Notes: a model not told the origin generated them from the letters alone. A stretch of 33,052 bases of DNA from an uncultured bacterium (GCA_938008595.1 CALLKD010000086.1:1-33052); one strand, 5' to 3'. Numbered from the stretch's first letter, positions 1 through 9,369 are shown. A program made the numbers and translations.

Positions 1-300
1 TGCACCGGAAAGCAATTTAAAAAGGTCTTCTGCTGCTCCGGGTACGAGTTTACCGGGAGTGGTGATGTGGGAAGGTTTATAAACAAAGATAAAGTGGTAT
101 TTAGTGTGGTCGTATGGACTCATGTTCTCTGTAAAGAACCAGAAATCACTTTCCTCTATAATCGGACGTGGATGATATTTTCTAAAATGTTCAGCACAAA
201 ATGGGCACACTCCGTCTTCATCAATTTTTCTCATCAGCTTCTCTTGCTCATCAGTGCGAGCGTTTTCAATTTTGAGATATGAGGAGTCTGTCTCGGACAT
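1..300 (-). CDS. HIT-like protein, 3' part missing at window edge
   Basis: The first 100 codons read leftwards from an ATG at 298-300 and run off the window. The protein starts MSETDSSYLKIENARTDEQE, then has a CPFC pair near residue 37 that could bind zinc and a stretch ending YDHTKYHFIFVYK. That stretch resembles the N-terminal half of HIT-family nucleotide hydrolases and transferases. The diagnostic HxHxH motif would lie further on and is outside the window, so the family call is an inference. The start is one base beyond the thyA stop, so the two genes are almost certainly one transcript with coupled translation. Substrate unknown. Confidence 0.6.
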   Translation of the reverse strand, partial: MSETDSSYLKIENARTDEQEKLMRKIDEDGVCPFCAEHFRKYHPRPIIEESDFWFFTENMSPYDHTKYHFIFVYKPSHITTPGKLVPGAAEDLFKLLSGA

Positions 301-301
301 A

Positions 302-1186
302 CTAAATTGCAACAGGGATGTCTCGCATGCCGGGATGGGGTTCATAGTCAGACAATTCAAAATCATCACTTCGATATGCGAAGATATCACTCTTCTTTTC
401 CTTAAGAACGACCGTGGGAAGTGATTTAGGCTCGCGTGCAAGTAACTCTTCTACCATTGGAATTTGGTCGACATATATATGTGCATCGGAAAAACTATGA
501 ACGAACTCATATGGTTCTGTGCCGGTAGCCTCAGCGATCATCATTAGTAGTGCGGCATACTGAATCATGTTTGACGGAACCCCAACAGGGAAGTCGGCTG
601 AGCGCTGAAACATGTGCAGGGTGAGTTTGTTATCAATAATACGCAAATGAATCCAACCATGGCAGGGCGCCACCACAACTTTCTGCTGCTTACCCGTTCC
701 CCGGATAATATATTGAGGAATCCAAGGAGAAATAAAGTGGGTGCGTAGGTGAGGAAATTCTCGCATCTGCTCAATAATATTTTGCACCTGATTGTATGTT
801 TCCCCATCGATTGTTGGAAAGTCATGGAAGGCGGCACCGTACGAACCAGGACCAAGATCTCCAACCTCCAATCCGCGCTTCGCTGCCTTTTCAGGTGTTC
901 CCCATGGTGTCCAGAACTTACACCCAAACGCTTCAAGCTCGTCGAGTGTGCGAGCACCGTTAATAAAAGCGCAGATTTCGCCAATTGAACCTTTCCAGAA
1001 TCCCTTAACACTTCGTTCGGTAATCATTGGAAATCCATTTTCAAGTCGGAAGTGCATTGGCGGAGGGGCAATTACTGTCAGTGCATCCGTCCCTTGCTGG
1101 CTTTGCACCCGCACACCATTTTCTAAAATATATTTAAGGTTGTCGCGATATTGGGTGTCGGGGGTTCTTTGGTCGAATGGTTTCAT
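302..1186 (-). CDS. thyA: Thymidylate synthase (ThyA family, divergent)
   Basis: ThyA methylates dUMP to dTMP using 5,10-methylene-tetrahydrofolate, in the cytosol. This 294-residue product is slightly longer than the usual ~264. The catalytic cysteine lies in VAPCHGWIHLR. QRSADFPVGVPSNM carries the Arg-Ser-Ala-Asp and the Asn that in known enzymes selects uracil over cytosine. HIYVDQ keeps the nucleotide-binding His and Tyr, and the C-terminus ends YEPHPGMRDIPVAI. By eye, two phosphate-binding arginines of the E. coli enzyme (R21 and R127) align with Gln and Thr, so this is a divergent member. The gene is divergent from glyA, whose product supplies its cofactor, and a HIT-like gene follows after one base. 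An extended -10 box ends six bases before the ATG. Confidence 0.9.
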   Translation of the reverse strand: MKPFDQRTPDTQYRDNLKYILENGVRVQSQQGTDALTVIAPPPMHFRLENGFPMITERSVKGFWKGSIGEICAFINGARTLDELEAFGCKFWTPWGTPEKAAKRGLEVGDLGPGSYGAAFHDFPTIDGETYNQVQNIIEQMREFPHLRTHFISPWIPQYIIRGTGKQQKVVVAPCHGWIHLRIIDNKLTLHMFQRSADFPVGVPSNMIQYAALLMMIAEATGTEPYEFVHSFSDAHIYVDQIPMVEELLAREPKSLPTVVLKEKKSDIFAYRSDDFELSDYEPHPGMRDIPVAI

Positions 1187-1192
1187 ATCGCT

Positions 1193-1201
1193 ATTTTAGC
1201 A
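1193..1201 (-). promoter_or_regulatory. Extended -10 promoter of thyA
   Basis: Reading leftwards, TGCTAAAAT is followed by six bases and then the thyA ATG. Transcription would start at or next to the start codon, giving a leaderless message. No clear -35 box was seen. Confidence 0.6.
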
Positions 1202-1250
1202 CCCTCGGCTTTTTGATGATATTGGCTTGGAGCTAATGAGCGGTATGAGG

Positions 1251-1256
1251 TACCAT
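1251..1256 (+). promoter_or_regulatory. Probable -10 box of glyA
   Basis: TACCAT ends seven bases before the glyA ATG, at the same spacing as the other near-leaderless promoters here. The same GGTACCAT block precedes rpsF. The upstream TG element is not in the canonical position, so this is weaker than the others. Confidence 0.4.
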
Positions 1257-1263
1257 AGCAGGA

Positions 1264-2523
1264 ATGAAATACCCGCACATACAGGAAGAAGACCAAGAAG
1301 TGTACGAGGTAATGCTCGGGGAGGAAGTCCGGGAAGCAGAAGGGCTAGAGCTTATCCCTTCTGAAAACTATGTCTCACAGGCCGTGCGAGAAGCAATGGC
1401 TTCAGCGTTTACTAATAAATACTCAGAAGGGTATCCCGGTAAGCGCTATTACGGAGGGCAAGAGTTTACCGACAAGGTAGAGCTCATTGCCATTGATAGG
1501 GCAAAGAAGCTATTTAAGGCAGCGTATGCAAATGTGCAGCCTTTGGGTGGTGCAAATGCAAACATTGCTACCTACATGGCACTACTTGAGCCGGGGGATA
1601 CGGTGCTTGGTATGGATCTCTCACATGGGGGACACCTTACGCACGGGCACCCGGTAACATACATCTCAAAAATATTTACTTTCGTGCGCTATCAAATGAA
1701 AGACATTGAGACAGGTGAAATTGACTATGATGCTCTTCTTGAAACAGCAAAGACGCACAAGCCAAAGATTATCCTTGCAGGATTCTCTGCATATCCACGT
1801 GAGCTTGATTGGAAGCGTATAGCTGACATTGCACATGAGGTGGGCGCTATTGCGGTTGCCGATATTGCACACATTGCAGGACTCATTGCAGGTGGTGCAC
1901 TGAAGAATCCTTTTGACTACGGCTTTGATGTAATGACAACCACCACACACAAAACACTCAGGGGTCCTCGTGGAGGAATGATACTAACTCGCGAGAGCGA
2001 AGAGATTGCGCGGAAAATAGATAAGGCAGTGTTCCCAGGACTCCAAGGCGGTCCACACATGCACGTAATTGCAGCAAAGGCCGTTAGTTTTAATGAGGCA
2101 CTTAGTCCGGCATTTGCGCAGTACGCAGAGGCAGTGGTAGAGAACGCACAGGCAATGGCAGATGTATTTCTTGGTGCAAACGTACGACTCATAGCTGGAG
2201 GAACTGATAACCATCTCATACTCGCAGACGTATTTAGCACGTGGGGAATTTCAGGTGGTGAAGCAGAGGCGCTCCTTGATAGGGCGGGAATAACACTAAA
2301 CAAAAACACCATTGCTGACGATACACGAAAACCACTAGACCCTTCTGGAATTCGCTTTGGCACACCAGCACTTACAACTCGGGGTATGGGGGTAGAGGAG
2401 TGCACACAGATCGCACTATGGATGATCGAAGTTCTTGAGAAGCGCGATGACGCAACGATACACACTATTCGAGAACAGGTACGAGCACTTGCTCGAGCGC
2501 ACCCGGTGCCAGAGTCGTTTTAG
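1264..2523 (+). CDS. glyA: Serine hydroxymethyltransferase
   Basis: GlyA converts serine and tetrahydrofolate to glycine and 5,10-methylene-tetrahydrofolate with pyridoxal phosphate, in the cytosol. The 419 residues match the normal bacterial length. The cofactor lysine is K230 in the signature TTTTHKTLRGPRGG. The N-terminal LIPSENYVS and NKYSEGYPGKRYYGG stretches are typical substrate and dimer-interface segments, and HGGHLTHG is also conserved. The gene is divergent from thyA over a 77-base spacer, placing the enzyme that makes methylene-tetrahydrofolate beside the one that consumes it. No Shine-Dalgarno sits before the ATG; a -10-like box ends seven bases upstream. Identification is secure. 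Confidence 0.97.
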   Translation: MKYPHIQEEDQEVYEVMLGEEVREAEGLELIPSENYVSQAVREAMASAFTNKYSEGYPGKRYYGGQEFTDKVELIAIDRAKKLFKAAYANVQPLGGANANIATYMALLEPGDTVLGMDLSHGGHLTHGHPVTYISKIFTFVRYQMKDIETGEIDYDALLETAKTHKPKIILAGFSAYPRELDWKRIADIAHEVGAIAVADIAHIAGLIAGGALKNPFDYGFDVMTTTTHKTLRGPRGGMILTRESEEIARKIDKAVFPGLQGGPHMHVIAAKAVSFNEALSPAFAQYAEAVVENAQAMADVFLGANVRLIAGGTDNHLILADVFSTWGISGGEAEALLDRAGITLNKNTIADDTRKPLDPSGIRFGTPALTTRGMGVEECTQIALWMIEVLEKRDDATIHTIREQVRALARAHPVPESF

Positions 2524-2584
2524 GAGACCCTTTACATATACACCTTTCGGGGGCATAGTACCTGCGGCAAGAAAGGAGGATTGT

Positions 2585-2788
2585 ATGCGAACGTGCGTCG
2601 AGTGTGAGACTGGAAACCCAACAGTCTCATCCAAGGTCAGGAGCCCAGGAGGGAATCTGATCACCCTTCATTTCTGCGACTCGTGCTACACGCGAGCGAC
2701 AGAACATGAGAAGGTACGGGCTTCGATCAAGAAGTGGACTCTGACAGCTGCACTCATGGCTGTCCTCATCTACTTCTTCTGGGTGTAG
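2585..2788 (+). CDS. Small zinc-ribbon-like membrane protein, unknown
   Basis: A 67-residue product starts at the ATG after a very strong Shine-Dalgarno (AAAGGAGG, 2573-2580). An upstream in-frame extension into glyA is rejected for that reason. MRTCVECETGN and HFCDSCYT provide two CxxC pairs about 26 residues apart, a plausible small zinc-binding fold. The C-terminus (residues about 50-67) is hydrophobic and aromatic, LTAALMAVLIYFFWV, and looks like a membrane anchor leaving the zinc-ribbon in the cytosol. It is followed by a strong hairpin terminator and so forms a self-contained cassette after glyA. I do not recognise the family. Confidence 0.65.
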   Translation: MRTCVECETGNPTVSSKVRSPGGNLITLHFCDSCYTRATEHEKVRASIKKWTLTAALMAVLIYFFWV

Positions 2789-2811
2789 CCATCTCGGTGG
2801 AAAACTTCACC

Positions 2812-2843
2812 AAAGAACCTATCGGTAACACGATGGGTTCTTT
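2812..2843 (+). terminator. Hairpin terminator after the zinc-ribbon gene
   Basis: A 13-bp stem (one G-U pair) with loop GTAACA. The right arm ends in TTCTTT followed by CATTT. The U-tract is modest but the stem is strong. Confidence 0.7.
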
Positions 2844-2847
2844 CATT

Positions 2848-2856
2848 TGGTACACT
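2848..2856 (+). promoter_or_regulatory. Extended -10 promoter
   Basis: TGGTACACT is followed by six bases and the ATG at 2863, predicting a leaderless message for the next gene. Confidence 0.6.
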
Positions 2857-2862
2857 CAGTCT

Positions 2863-3150
2863 ATGAATACCCGTGACCAAGAGCGAGGAGAGCAGATGCA
2901 GGTACGAATTAAAAATATCCTTACCGCTATAAATTCATACCGTGCAAAGAATCTTGAAGATGTTCGCATCGAGTCAATCATGACACAACTTGAACACGTA
3001 CAAACTGCCATTGAAGAGGATACGTACTTTTCACCAGGAGAGATACGAGGGTTTGATTTTCATCTTATAGAGGACACGCCATTTGAGAATAACCAGCACA
3101 TGGCACAAGAGCTGTATAGCATTAAAAACTACGTAGAAAACTCGTTGTAA
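2863..3150 (+). CDS. Small hypothetical alpha-helical protein
   Basis: A 95-residue product starting MNTRDQERGEQMQVRIKN. The reading frame is open further upstream, but that part overlaps the previous gene and its terminator, and the extended -10 box six bases before this ATG fixes the start. The sequence is acidic and looks helical: RIKNILTAINSYRAKN, then a segment rich in Ile, Gln and Glu, then YFSPGEIRGFDFHLIEDTPF. It has no signal peptide, membrane segment or cysteine pair. It ends 33 bases before argS, which has its own promoter in the gap. No family recognised. Confidence 0.6.
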   Translation: MNTRDQERGEQMQVRIKNILTAINSYRAKNLEDVRIESIMTQLEHVQTAIEEDTYFSPGEIRGFDFHLIEDTPFENNQHMAQELYSIKNYVENSL

Positions 3151-3167
3151 TACAGAAGCGGTAAATC

Positions 3168-3176
3168 TGATATAGT
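3168..3176 (+). promoter_or_regulatory. Extended -10 promoter of argS
   Basis: TGATATAGT ends exactly seven bases before the argS ATG. There is no room for a Shine-Dalgarno leader, so a leaderless message is predicted. Confidence 0.65.
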
Positions 3177-3183
3177 CGTCAAT

Positions 3184-4869
3184 ATGGAGGAGAAGATACG
3201 AAGTATCGTAGAGCGTACACTTGAGGAGCTTGGTGCTCCTGGAGTGCCTTTCGTGGTTGAGTGGCCTGCTGACCTGCTTCATGGGGACTATGCGGTAAAC
3301 GCAGCACTCTCAGCTAGTAAGGTGCTTGCTATGAATCCTCGGGCAATTGCAGAGGTACTCGTACCAGCTCTAATAGAAGGCTTGGGTGAAGACGTCGCTA
3401 CGGTTACGGTTGCTGGACCTGGCTTTGTAAATATTACGCTGTCACAAAAGGCAGTGGGAAGCATGCTTCTACATGCCGTAGCTGGTGGAGAAGACTGGGG
3501 CAAGAACAGCGCACGTAAGGGAGTGCGCGCGATGGTTGAATACGGAAACCCAAACCCATTTAAGGAAATGCATATTGGGCACCTCACGAGCACTATTATT
3601 GGTGAGGCGATTTCACGTCTCATGGAATATTCTGGTGCAGAAATAATTCGTGACACTTTTGGTGGAGACGTAGGTCCTCACGTAGCAAAGGCACTATGGG
3701 CTCTTCAGAAGAAGGGCATCACAGATGTTGGTAGTCCCAAGGAAATTGGCACCGCATACATTCATGGATCCAATGCATATGAAGAAAGTGAAGAAGCAAA
3801 GAAGGAAATAGATGCACTCAACACAAGAATCTATGAAGTGGTGAATGCGCAAAAGAATAGAGCACAAATGAACGATCAGGATGTGGCACTCCTAACCCTT
3901 TGGATGCACGGCCGTGAGATTTCCATGGAGGAGTTCAGAAGAATATTTGGACTACTAGACGCAAAGTTTGATTACACATTTTATGACAGTGACACTACCG
4001 AGGTGGGGGAACGGGAGGTACACCGAGGTGTCGAAAAGGGAATCTTTGAAAAGAGTGAAGGAGCGATTATATACCGGGGAGAAAAGGTGGGACTTAACAC
4101 GCTAGTCTTTATTACCTCACGAGGAACACCAACCTATGAAACTAAAGATATTGGCCTCGCATATCTAAAGGAGCTACAGACAGAGACTGATGAGGTGTAT
4201 ATCACCACCGGTGCAGAGCAGGTTGGCCACTTCAAGATTGTGCTCGCAGCGCTCAGCGAAATAGCGCCGGCACTCGCTTCTAAGATGCACCATATTCCAC
4301 ATGGACTTTTGCAGCTCACCACAGGAAAGATGTCCTCAAGAAAGGGAAATATTATTACTGCCTCAGATCTTATTAAAGAAATGACCGAGAAGGCGACAGA
4401 GAAGAGTTCTGATCCAGTACTGGCGCATGCTGTGGGAATTGCAGCAATTAAGTACATGATTCTCCGCAGCACTGCAGGATCTAATATTATCTTTGACCCT
4501 GAAAAATCACTCGCGCTTGATGGAGACTCAGGACCATATCTGCAATATGCACTAGTACGAGCTAAATCTATTTTGGAGAAAGCAGTCGCCTCTAGTGACG
4601 AGAGAGATCTCCCTGAAGAGCCATATGCACTTGCACGTCTCATCACGCGCTTCCCTGAAGTAATTAAGAAAGCACAGGAGCTACGAGCACCGCATGTAGT
4701 TACGCAGTACCTCACACTTCTTGCCGCAACATGGAACTCGTTCTATGCGCAAGAGAAAATAATTGGAGGAGCGTTTGAAGCACACAAGCTTGATATCGTG
4801 CGTGCCTTTGTTGAAACCATGCAAAATGGACTCTGGGTACTTGCTATTCCTGCTCCAGAGAAGATGTAG
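3184..4869 (+). CDS. argS: Arginyl-tRNA synthetase
   Basis: Class I synthetase charging tRNA-Arg in the cytosol; 561 residues, normal for the family. The N-terminal Add-1 type domain (about 1-100) is followed by the catalytic Rossmann fold: EYGNPNPFKEMHIGHLTS contains the HIGH motif at about residues 130-133, and TTGKMSSRKGN contains the KMSKS equivalent (KMSS, about 382-385). The C-terminal helical DALR anticodon-binding region includes DGDSGPYLQYALVRAKSI and ends at LAIPAPEKM. The start ATG lies seven bases after an extended -10 box. A small orphan gene follows before ileS. Confidence 0.97.
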   Translation: MEEKIRSIVERTLEELGAPGVPFVVEWPADLLHGDYAVNAALSASKVLAMNPRAIAEVLVPALIEGLGEDVATVTVAGPGFVNITLSQKAVGSMLLHAVAGGEDWGKNSARKGVRAMVEYGNPNPFKEMHIGHLTSTIIGEAISRLMEYSGAEIIRDTFGGDVGPHVAKALWALQKKGITDVGSPKEIGTAYIHGSNAYEESEEAKKEIDALNTRIYEVVNAQKNRAQMNDQDVALLTLWMHGREISMEEFRRIFGLLDAKFDYTFYDSDTTEVGEREVHRGVEKGIFEKSEGAIIYRGEKVGLNTLVFITSRGTPTYETKDIGLAYLKELQTETDEVYITTGAEQVGHFKIVLAALSEIAPALASKMHHIPHGLLQLTTGKMSSRKGNIITASDLIKEMTEKATEKSSDPVLAHAVGIAAIKYMILRSTAGSNIIFDPEKSLALDGDSGPYLQYALVRAKSILEKAVASSDERDLPEEPYALARLITRFPEVIKKAQELRAPHVVTQYLTLLAATWNSFYAQEKIIGGAFEAHKLDIVRAFVETMQNGLWVLAIPAPEKM

Positions 4870-4947
4870 CACTTGCTTGAATTGTTGAGGCACGGTAGGG
4901 TAGTGAGCGTGCCCACAATGAGGTGTGGCACAGTAGGGGAGTCGAGA

Positions 4948-5256
4948 ATGAATCTTCCAACGATTGATGGTTGTCCGCAACAGTGGGAGCGGGAGCTCAA
5001 AAAAGCTCTCGTGGAGCACAAGAAGTCCATCAAGCAATTCTTTGCCGACGCGTGGGAATACGGCGAGAAAACCTACGCGAACTTCCGTCGCAAGCTCGAT
5101 CGTGAGTACGAGGCCTATCTGGCGTCACTCCGCTCGCGGCGGGGAGGGCCGCGAATTCCGGACATTGTGAAGGAATTTATCATCGCGCTTCGGGCGCGGC
5201 CGCGCCCCAAGAAGCCTGGGCGCACCGCACACGAAAACTATCCCGCTCGGCGCTAG
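4948..5256 (+). CDS. Small basic hypothetical protein
   Basis: A 102-residue product begins at the ATG six bases after the Shine-Dalgarno AGGGGAG; the frame is open back to 4873 but nothing supports an earlier start. It starts MNLPTIDGCPQQWERELKKA, has a long charged helical middle (HKKSIKQFFADAWEYGEK and on), and ends in an Arg/Pro/Lys-rich tail, RARPRPKKPGRTAHENYPARR. No signal peptide or membrane segment. The tail could bind nucleic acid or membrane, but that is speculation. Codons such as CGC, CTC and GCG are richer than in the flanking synthetase genes. A strong terminator follows, making another self-contained cassette between argS and ileS. Confidence 0.6.
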   Translation: MNLPTIDGCPQQWERELKKALVEHKKSIKQFFADAWEYGEKTYANFRRKLDREYEAYLASLRSRRGGPRIPDIVKEFIIALRARPRPKKPGRTAHENYPARR

Positions 5257-5281
5257 ACACCGGGCACAACCAAGAACAGGT

Positions 5282-5311
5282 CGGGCGGCACAATTGGTGC
5301 CGCCCGTTTTC
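5282..5311 (+). terminator. Strong intrinsic terminator
   Basis: CGGGCGGCA and TGCCGCCCG form a perfect 9-bp GC-rich stem with loop CAATTGG, followed by TTTTCTTTTT. It closes the small-gene cassette before ileS. Confidence 0.9.
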
Positions 5312-5342
5312 TTTTTACGCTCAAAAACGATAGGATAGGGGA

Positions 5343-8300
5343 ATGAGTGAAAAAGAGAGCGGTATTGAAAAATCAGAGTCTGCAGCGAGAGAAGAGCGCA
5401 TCCTTTCTTTCTGGAAAGAGAACCAGATCTTCCAGAAGACTCTAGAGAAGAATTCTCCAGAAGGAGAGTTTGTTTTCTATGAAGGTCCACCGACCGCAAA
5501 TGGAAGACCAGGTATCCACCACCTCGAGAGCAGGGCTTTTAAAGATGCACTCCCACGGTATAAGACGATGCGGGGATATCATGTGGCACGCCGTGCGGGA
5601 TGGGACACCCACGGACTTCCTGTTGAGCTTGAAGTTGAAAAGCAACTTGGCTTCACTGGTAAGAAGGATATTGAGACATATGGTATTGCTGAGTTTAATA
5701 AGAAGTGTCGAGAGAGCGTACTTTCATACATAGATGAATGGAGTAAATTTACCGACCGTATTGGGTACTGGGTAGATCAAGACCGTGCGTACTACACCTA
5801 CAACCCTTCCTTCATGGAGTCGGTGTGGGCAGTCGTAAAAAAAATATCTACGAACGACAGGCTGTATAAGGACTACAAAGTGCTTCCATGGTGTGCACGA
5901 TGTGGTACGGCACTTTCAAGTCACGAGCTTGCTCAAGGATATGAAGAGGTAAAGGATCTCTCGGTTACGGTGCGGTTTGAACTTATCGATGAGCCTGGAA
6001 CATATGTGCTTGCGTGGACAACAACACCGTGGACTCTTCCTGGTAACGTTGCCCTTGCTGTTGGAGAGAATATTCCGTATTCATACGTACAAACAGAGAG
6101 TGGTACCTATATTGTTGCAAGCGCACTCGTATCAAAACACTTTGGAGAAAATGCGCAGGTTCTTTCAGAAGTGCCTGGCACTGCTCTTGTTGGGAAGAAG
6201 TACTCGCCACTCTATCCATATGCAGAAGCCCTGGCTACAGAGAAGGAAGCAAAGAAGTTTGAAGAGAAGGCCTTTCGTATTGTTCCTGCCAGTTTCGTAA
6301 CAACTGAAGACGGTACGGGCATCGTGCACACCGCCGTTATGTACGGGCAAGATGACTTTGAGCTCGGAACCACCCTTGGTCTTCCAAAGGTCCATACGGT
6401 TGGTGCAGATGGGCGGTTTGTAAAAGGCACCGGTGAACTTTTAGAGGGACGGTTTGTAAAGGAACAAGACGAAAACGGAAAGCCAACACTTGCCGTTGCT
6501 ATTATCGATGACCTTAAATCCCGAGGCCTCTTTTTCTCACAAGAAAACCACAAGCACACCTATCCGTTTTGTTGGCGCTGCAAGACACCACTTATATATT
6601 ACGCACGTGATTCATGGTATGTGCGCATGCATGATTTGCGCGAGAAACTAGTTGCTGAGAATCAGACTATCAATTGGCAACCTGAACACATTCGTGAGGG
6701 AAGAATGGGGGAGTGGCTCACCGGTGCAAAAGAGTGGGCTCTTTCTCGTGAGCGATATTGGGGAACACCACTTCCGGTATGGCAAAACCAAGAGACTAAG
6801 GAAGAGGTAATAATCGGGTCAGTTGAGGAGCTTATGGCGCGTGTGAAGCGAAGTGGAAACCGATACCTTGCAATGCGTCACGGGGAGGCAGAGCACAATG
6901 TGCTAGGAGTGATGGACTCAACCAATGAGAAGAAGTGGCCCCTTACCGAGAAGGGAAGAGCGCAGGTTGAGGAAAGAGCAAAAGAACTCCTAAGCACGGG
7001 TATTGACGTTGTGTACGCGTCACCGTTTGCACGCACCCGCGAAACGGCACGCATCATGGCACAGCACCTCGGTATTCCAGAGGATGCCATCATTATTGAT
7101 GAGCGCTTGCGTGAGATAGACGCCGGGGATCTTGGTACTGGAGCGCATGAGACATTTCTTGCATACCGAAAGGTACGAACGTACAGTGATCCATTTCCAA
7201 ATGGAGAAAGTCGCATGGATGCAAAGCGCAGGTTCGGTAGTTTTCTGTATGAGATAGAAAAGACACATCAGAACAAAAACATTCTGATTGTTACGCATGG
7301 CGTTGGTCTTGAAATGCTTCCTCCTGTTGTTGCTGGTGCAGATGAAACGGCAACGACACGCATGGCAGATGCTGATCTTGTAGAGCCAGCTGAAGTGCGC
7401 GAACTTTCATTTGTACCGCTACCACACAATGACGAGTATGAACTTGATCTGCATCGTCCATACATAGATGACGTTATTCTTGTGAGCGACTCAGGCGCCC
7501 TACTTACGCGTGTGCCAGAAGTAATGGATGTGTGGTTTGACTCTGGTGCAATGCCGTTTGCACAAGATCACTATCCTTTTGAGAATACAGAGTGGATTGA
7601 GGGGAAGGGATATCCTGCTGACTTTATCTCTGAGGCCATTGATCAGACACGCGGATGGTTCTACACACTCCTTGCCATTGGCGTGCTAACGGGACATGGT
7701 GCTCCGTATAAGAATGTTATTTGTCTCGGCCACTTGCTCGACGCACAGGGAAAGAAGATGAGTAAGAGTAAGGGGAATGTAATTAATCCTTGGGAAGCAA
7801 TGGAGCGATGGGGTGCAGACACTATCCGTCTTTGGATGTACTGGGTGAATCAACCGGGTGACTCAAAGAGCTTTGATGAAAAGACCATAAAGGAAGCAGC
7901 GCGCGTACTTTCATGGTTTGAGAACAGTGCCAAGTTCTATGCACTATTTGCAGACGAGGGAACTGCGGGAAGTGCACATGCACCAACCGTGCTAGATCGT
8001 TGGATGCAGATGCGTACGGACAAAACGGTGAGAGAAGTGACAGAGGCAATGGATAGCTACCTGCCGTATGAGGCTACGCGCGCAATCTCGTCACTACTGG
8101 AAGATCTTTCACAGTGGTATGTGCGTCGTGTGCGTGACAGAGCGCGAGAAGGGGATGCTGCTGCACTCATAACGCTACGAGAAACACTCCGCACCTGTGC
8201 GCTGCTCCTTGCACCGTTTACACCCTTTATCGCAGAGGATATTTTTGCGCAGGTAAAGCATGCACGTGATCCAGAGAGTGTGCACCTTGCTGGCTGGCCA

Positions 8301-8780
8301 GAGCCTAGCGTAGAAGAGGATCAAGGATTGTATGAAGACATGCAACGTGTTCGTACACTGGCAAGTGAAGGACTCATGCTCCGACAAAAGGCAAATGTAA
8401 AAGTGCGTCAGCCACTAGCGTCTCTTTCAATTACAGAAGAGTTCTCACCGGAACTCTGTGAACTACTCAAGGAAGAGTTAAATGTTGAAGAGATAATTGT
8501 GGGTGCTTCTGAGTTTGCACTAGATACCATTCTCACGGAGGACCTTCGTATAAAGGGAGACTACCGTGCTTTCACTCGTGCACTATCTGAAGCGCGTAAG
8601 AGCACAAACCTTTCACCTAAGGACATGGTGCGCCTATATATACAGGGTGACAGTACTGCATTTGGAGATAAGACCATTCCCGGAGTACTTTCGATTACGC
8701 ATACAGAGGAGCGTAGTGCCTACCCATACTCAGTAGAACTCAGCTCAGGAACGCTCGTGTTTGATATAGAGGTAGCGTAA
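5343..8780 (+). CDS. ileS: Isoleucyl-tRNA synthetase with inserted histidine-phosphatase domain
   Basis: Class I synthetase of 1145 residues. In order: the HIGH-equivalent GIHH at 57-60, the CP1 editing domain with [11 protein letters not shown] (about 225) and [15 protein letters not shown] (about 328), the segment [20 protein letters not shown], then an insertion, then [11 protein letters not shown] (about 731), [11 protein letters not shown] and [10 protein letters not shown] (KMSKS 805-809), and a long C-terminal helical anticodon region. The insertion (about 505-690) is a histidine-phosphatase fold: MRHGEAEHN at 511-519 with the catalytic [13 protein letters not shown], and VTHG at 650-653. 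The rest of the synthetase resembles the eukaryote-like IleS2 class. The frame is uninterrupted, so the insertion is not a frameshift or gene-calling error. No -35 box was found; a GATAGGAT stretch ends six bases before the ATG. Confidence 0.95.
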   Translation: MSEKESGIEKSESAAREERILSFWKENQIFQKTLEKNSPEGEFVFYEGPPTANGRPGIHHLESRAFKDALPRYKTMRGYHVARRAGWDTHGLPVELEVEKQLGFTGKKDIETYGIAEFNKKCRESVLSYIDEWSKFTDRIGYWVDQDRAYYTYNPSFMESVWAVVKKISTNDRLYKDYKVLPWCARCGTALSSHELAQGYEEVKDLSVTVRFELIDEPGTYVLAWTTTPWTLPGNVALAVGENIPYSYVQTESGTYIVASALVSKHFGENAQVLSEVPGTALVGKKYSPLYPYAEALATEKEAKKFEEKAFRIVPASFVTTEDGTGIVHTAVMYGQDDFELGTTLGLPKVHTVGADGRFVKGTGELLEGRFVKEQDENGKPTLAVAIIDDLKSRGLFFSQENHKHTYPFCWRCKTPLIYYARDSWYVRMHDLREKLVAENQTINWQPEHIREGRMGEWLTGAKEWALSRERYWGTPLPVWQNQETKEEVIIGSVEELMARVKRSGNRYLAMRHGEAEHNVLGVMDSTNEKKWPLTEKGRAQVEERAKELLSTGIDVVYASPFARTRETARIMAQHLGIPEDAIIIDERLREIDAGDLGTGAHETFLAYRKVRTYSDPFPNGESRMDAKRRFGSFLYEIEKTHQNKNILIVTHGVGLEMLPPVVAGADETATTRMADADLVEPAEVRELSFVPLPHNDEYELDLHRPYIDDVILVSDSGALLTRVPEVMDVWFDSGAMPFAQDHYPFENTEWIEGKGYPADFISEAIDQTRGWFYTLLAIGVLTGHGAPYKNVICLGHLLDAQGKKMSKSKGNVINPWEAMERWGADTIRLWMYWVNQPGDSKSFDEKTIKEAARVLSWFENSAKFYALFADEGTAGSAHAPTVLDRWMQMRTDKTVREVTEAMDSYLPYEATRAISSLLEDLSQWYVRRVRDRAREGDAAALITLRETLRTCALLLAPFTPFIAEDIFAQVKHARDPESVHLAGWPEPSVEEDQGLYEDMQRVRTLASEGLMLRQKANVKVRQPLASLSITEEFSPELCELLKEELNVEEIIVGASEFALDTILTEDLRIKGDYRAFTRALSEARKSTNLSPKDMVRLYIQGDSTAFGDKTIPGVLSITHTEERSAYPYSVELSSGTLVFDIEVA

Positions 8781-8785
8781 CTTCT

Positions 8786-9355
8786 ATGCGGCATAAATAC
8801 GCAACGCCGGCACTTGTTCTTGGAAAGAGTCATGTGGGGGAGGCGACCACCTCAGTACTTCTTCTTACCCCAGACTTTGGTGTGGTGCGAGCTCGTTCGC
8901 AAGGACTTAGGAAGCCAGCCGCTAAAATGAGTGCCGCACTACAAACGTTTGCGCATAGCGATGTTTCACTTTTGCGCGGTAAGGACGGGTGGCGCACTAC
9001 GGGAGCAATCTTAGTAGAGAATTATGCTAAACGGCTTTCTATAGCGGAGCGCTCTCGCCTTGCTCGGGTAACGGAACTTTTGCAGCGCCTTGTTCGGGGA
9101 GAGCACCGTGAGCCTGAGCTCTATATTCTCATCACTATGTATATTCGAGCACTCGAAGAGTTTACCGACGAAGAGTTTCAGGATGCTGCTGAGTGTTTGG
9201 CTGCCCTCAGACTGCTGCACCTTCTTGGCTTTGATGCAGGGGAGCTACCGGGTGAGTACGATGACTTTAGTATTCCCACCATTACCATTGCTTCACTTGA
9301 ACGAACAAATTTAATCGTGCGTATAAATAACGGAATTGCAGCATCAGGGTTATAG
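8786..9355 (+). CDS. recO: DNA repair protein RecO
   Basis: RecO binds single-stranded DNA and helps load RecA in the RecF pathway. The 189 residues are shorter than the usual ~240. The N-terminal OB-fold is clear: ALVLGKSHVGEATTSVLLLTPDFGVVRARSQGLRK, residues about 9-45. The helical core includes LYILITMYIRALEE and LRLLHLLGFD, the usual RecO signature. No CxxC zinc finger is visible and the C-terminus is short. The gene starts five bases after the ileS stop and is probably co-transcribed with it. RecA is encoded further on in the window; RecF and RecR are not seen here. Confidence 0.85.
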   Translation: MRHKYATPALVLGKSHVGEATTSVLLLTPDFGVVRARSQGLRKPAAKMSAALQTFAHSDVSLLRGKDGWRTTGAILVENYAKRLSIAERSRLARVTELLQRLVRGEHREPELYILITMYIRALEEFTDEEFQDAAECLAALRLLHLLGFDAGELPGEYDDFSIPTITIASLERTNLIVRINNGIAASGL

Positions 9356-9360
9356 AGTCT

Positions 9361-9369
9361 TGCTATACT
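9361..9369 (+). promoter_or_regulatory. Extended -10 promoter
   Basis: TGCTATACT ends seven bases before the ATG at 9377, predicting a leaderless message. It is the closest match to the extended -10 consensus among the near-start promoters. Confidence 0.7.

Noticed and set aside
1917-2465. A 182-codon minus-strand frame inside glyA
   Set aside because: glyA is unmistakable on the + strand; the antisense frame has no motif or start signal.
5125-5499. A 124-codon frame on the minus strand across the argS-ileS gap
   Set aside because: It runs through the strong terminator and the ileS start, uses rare codons and has no ribosome site; shadow of the + strand genes.
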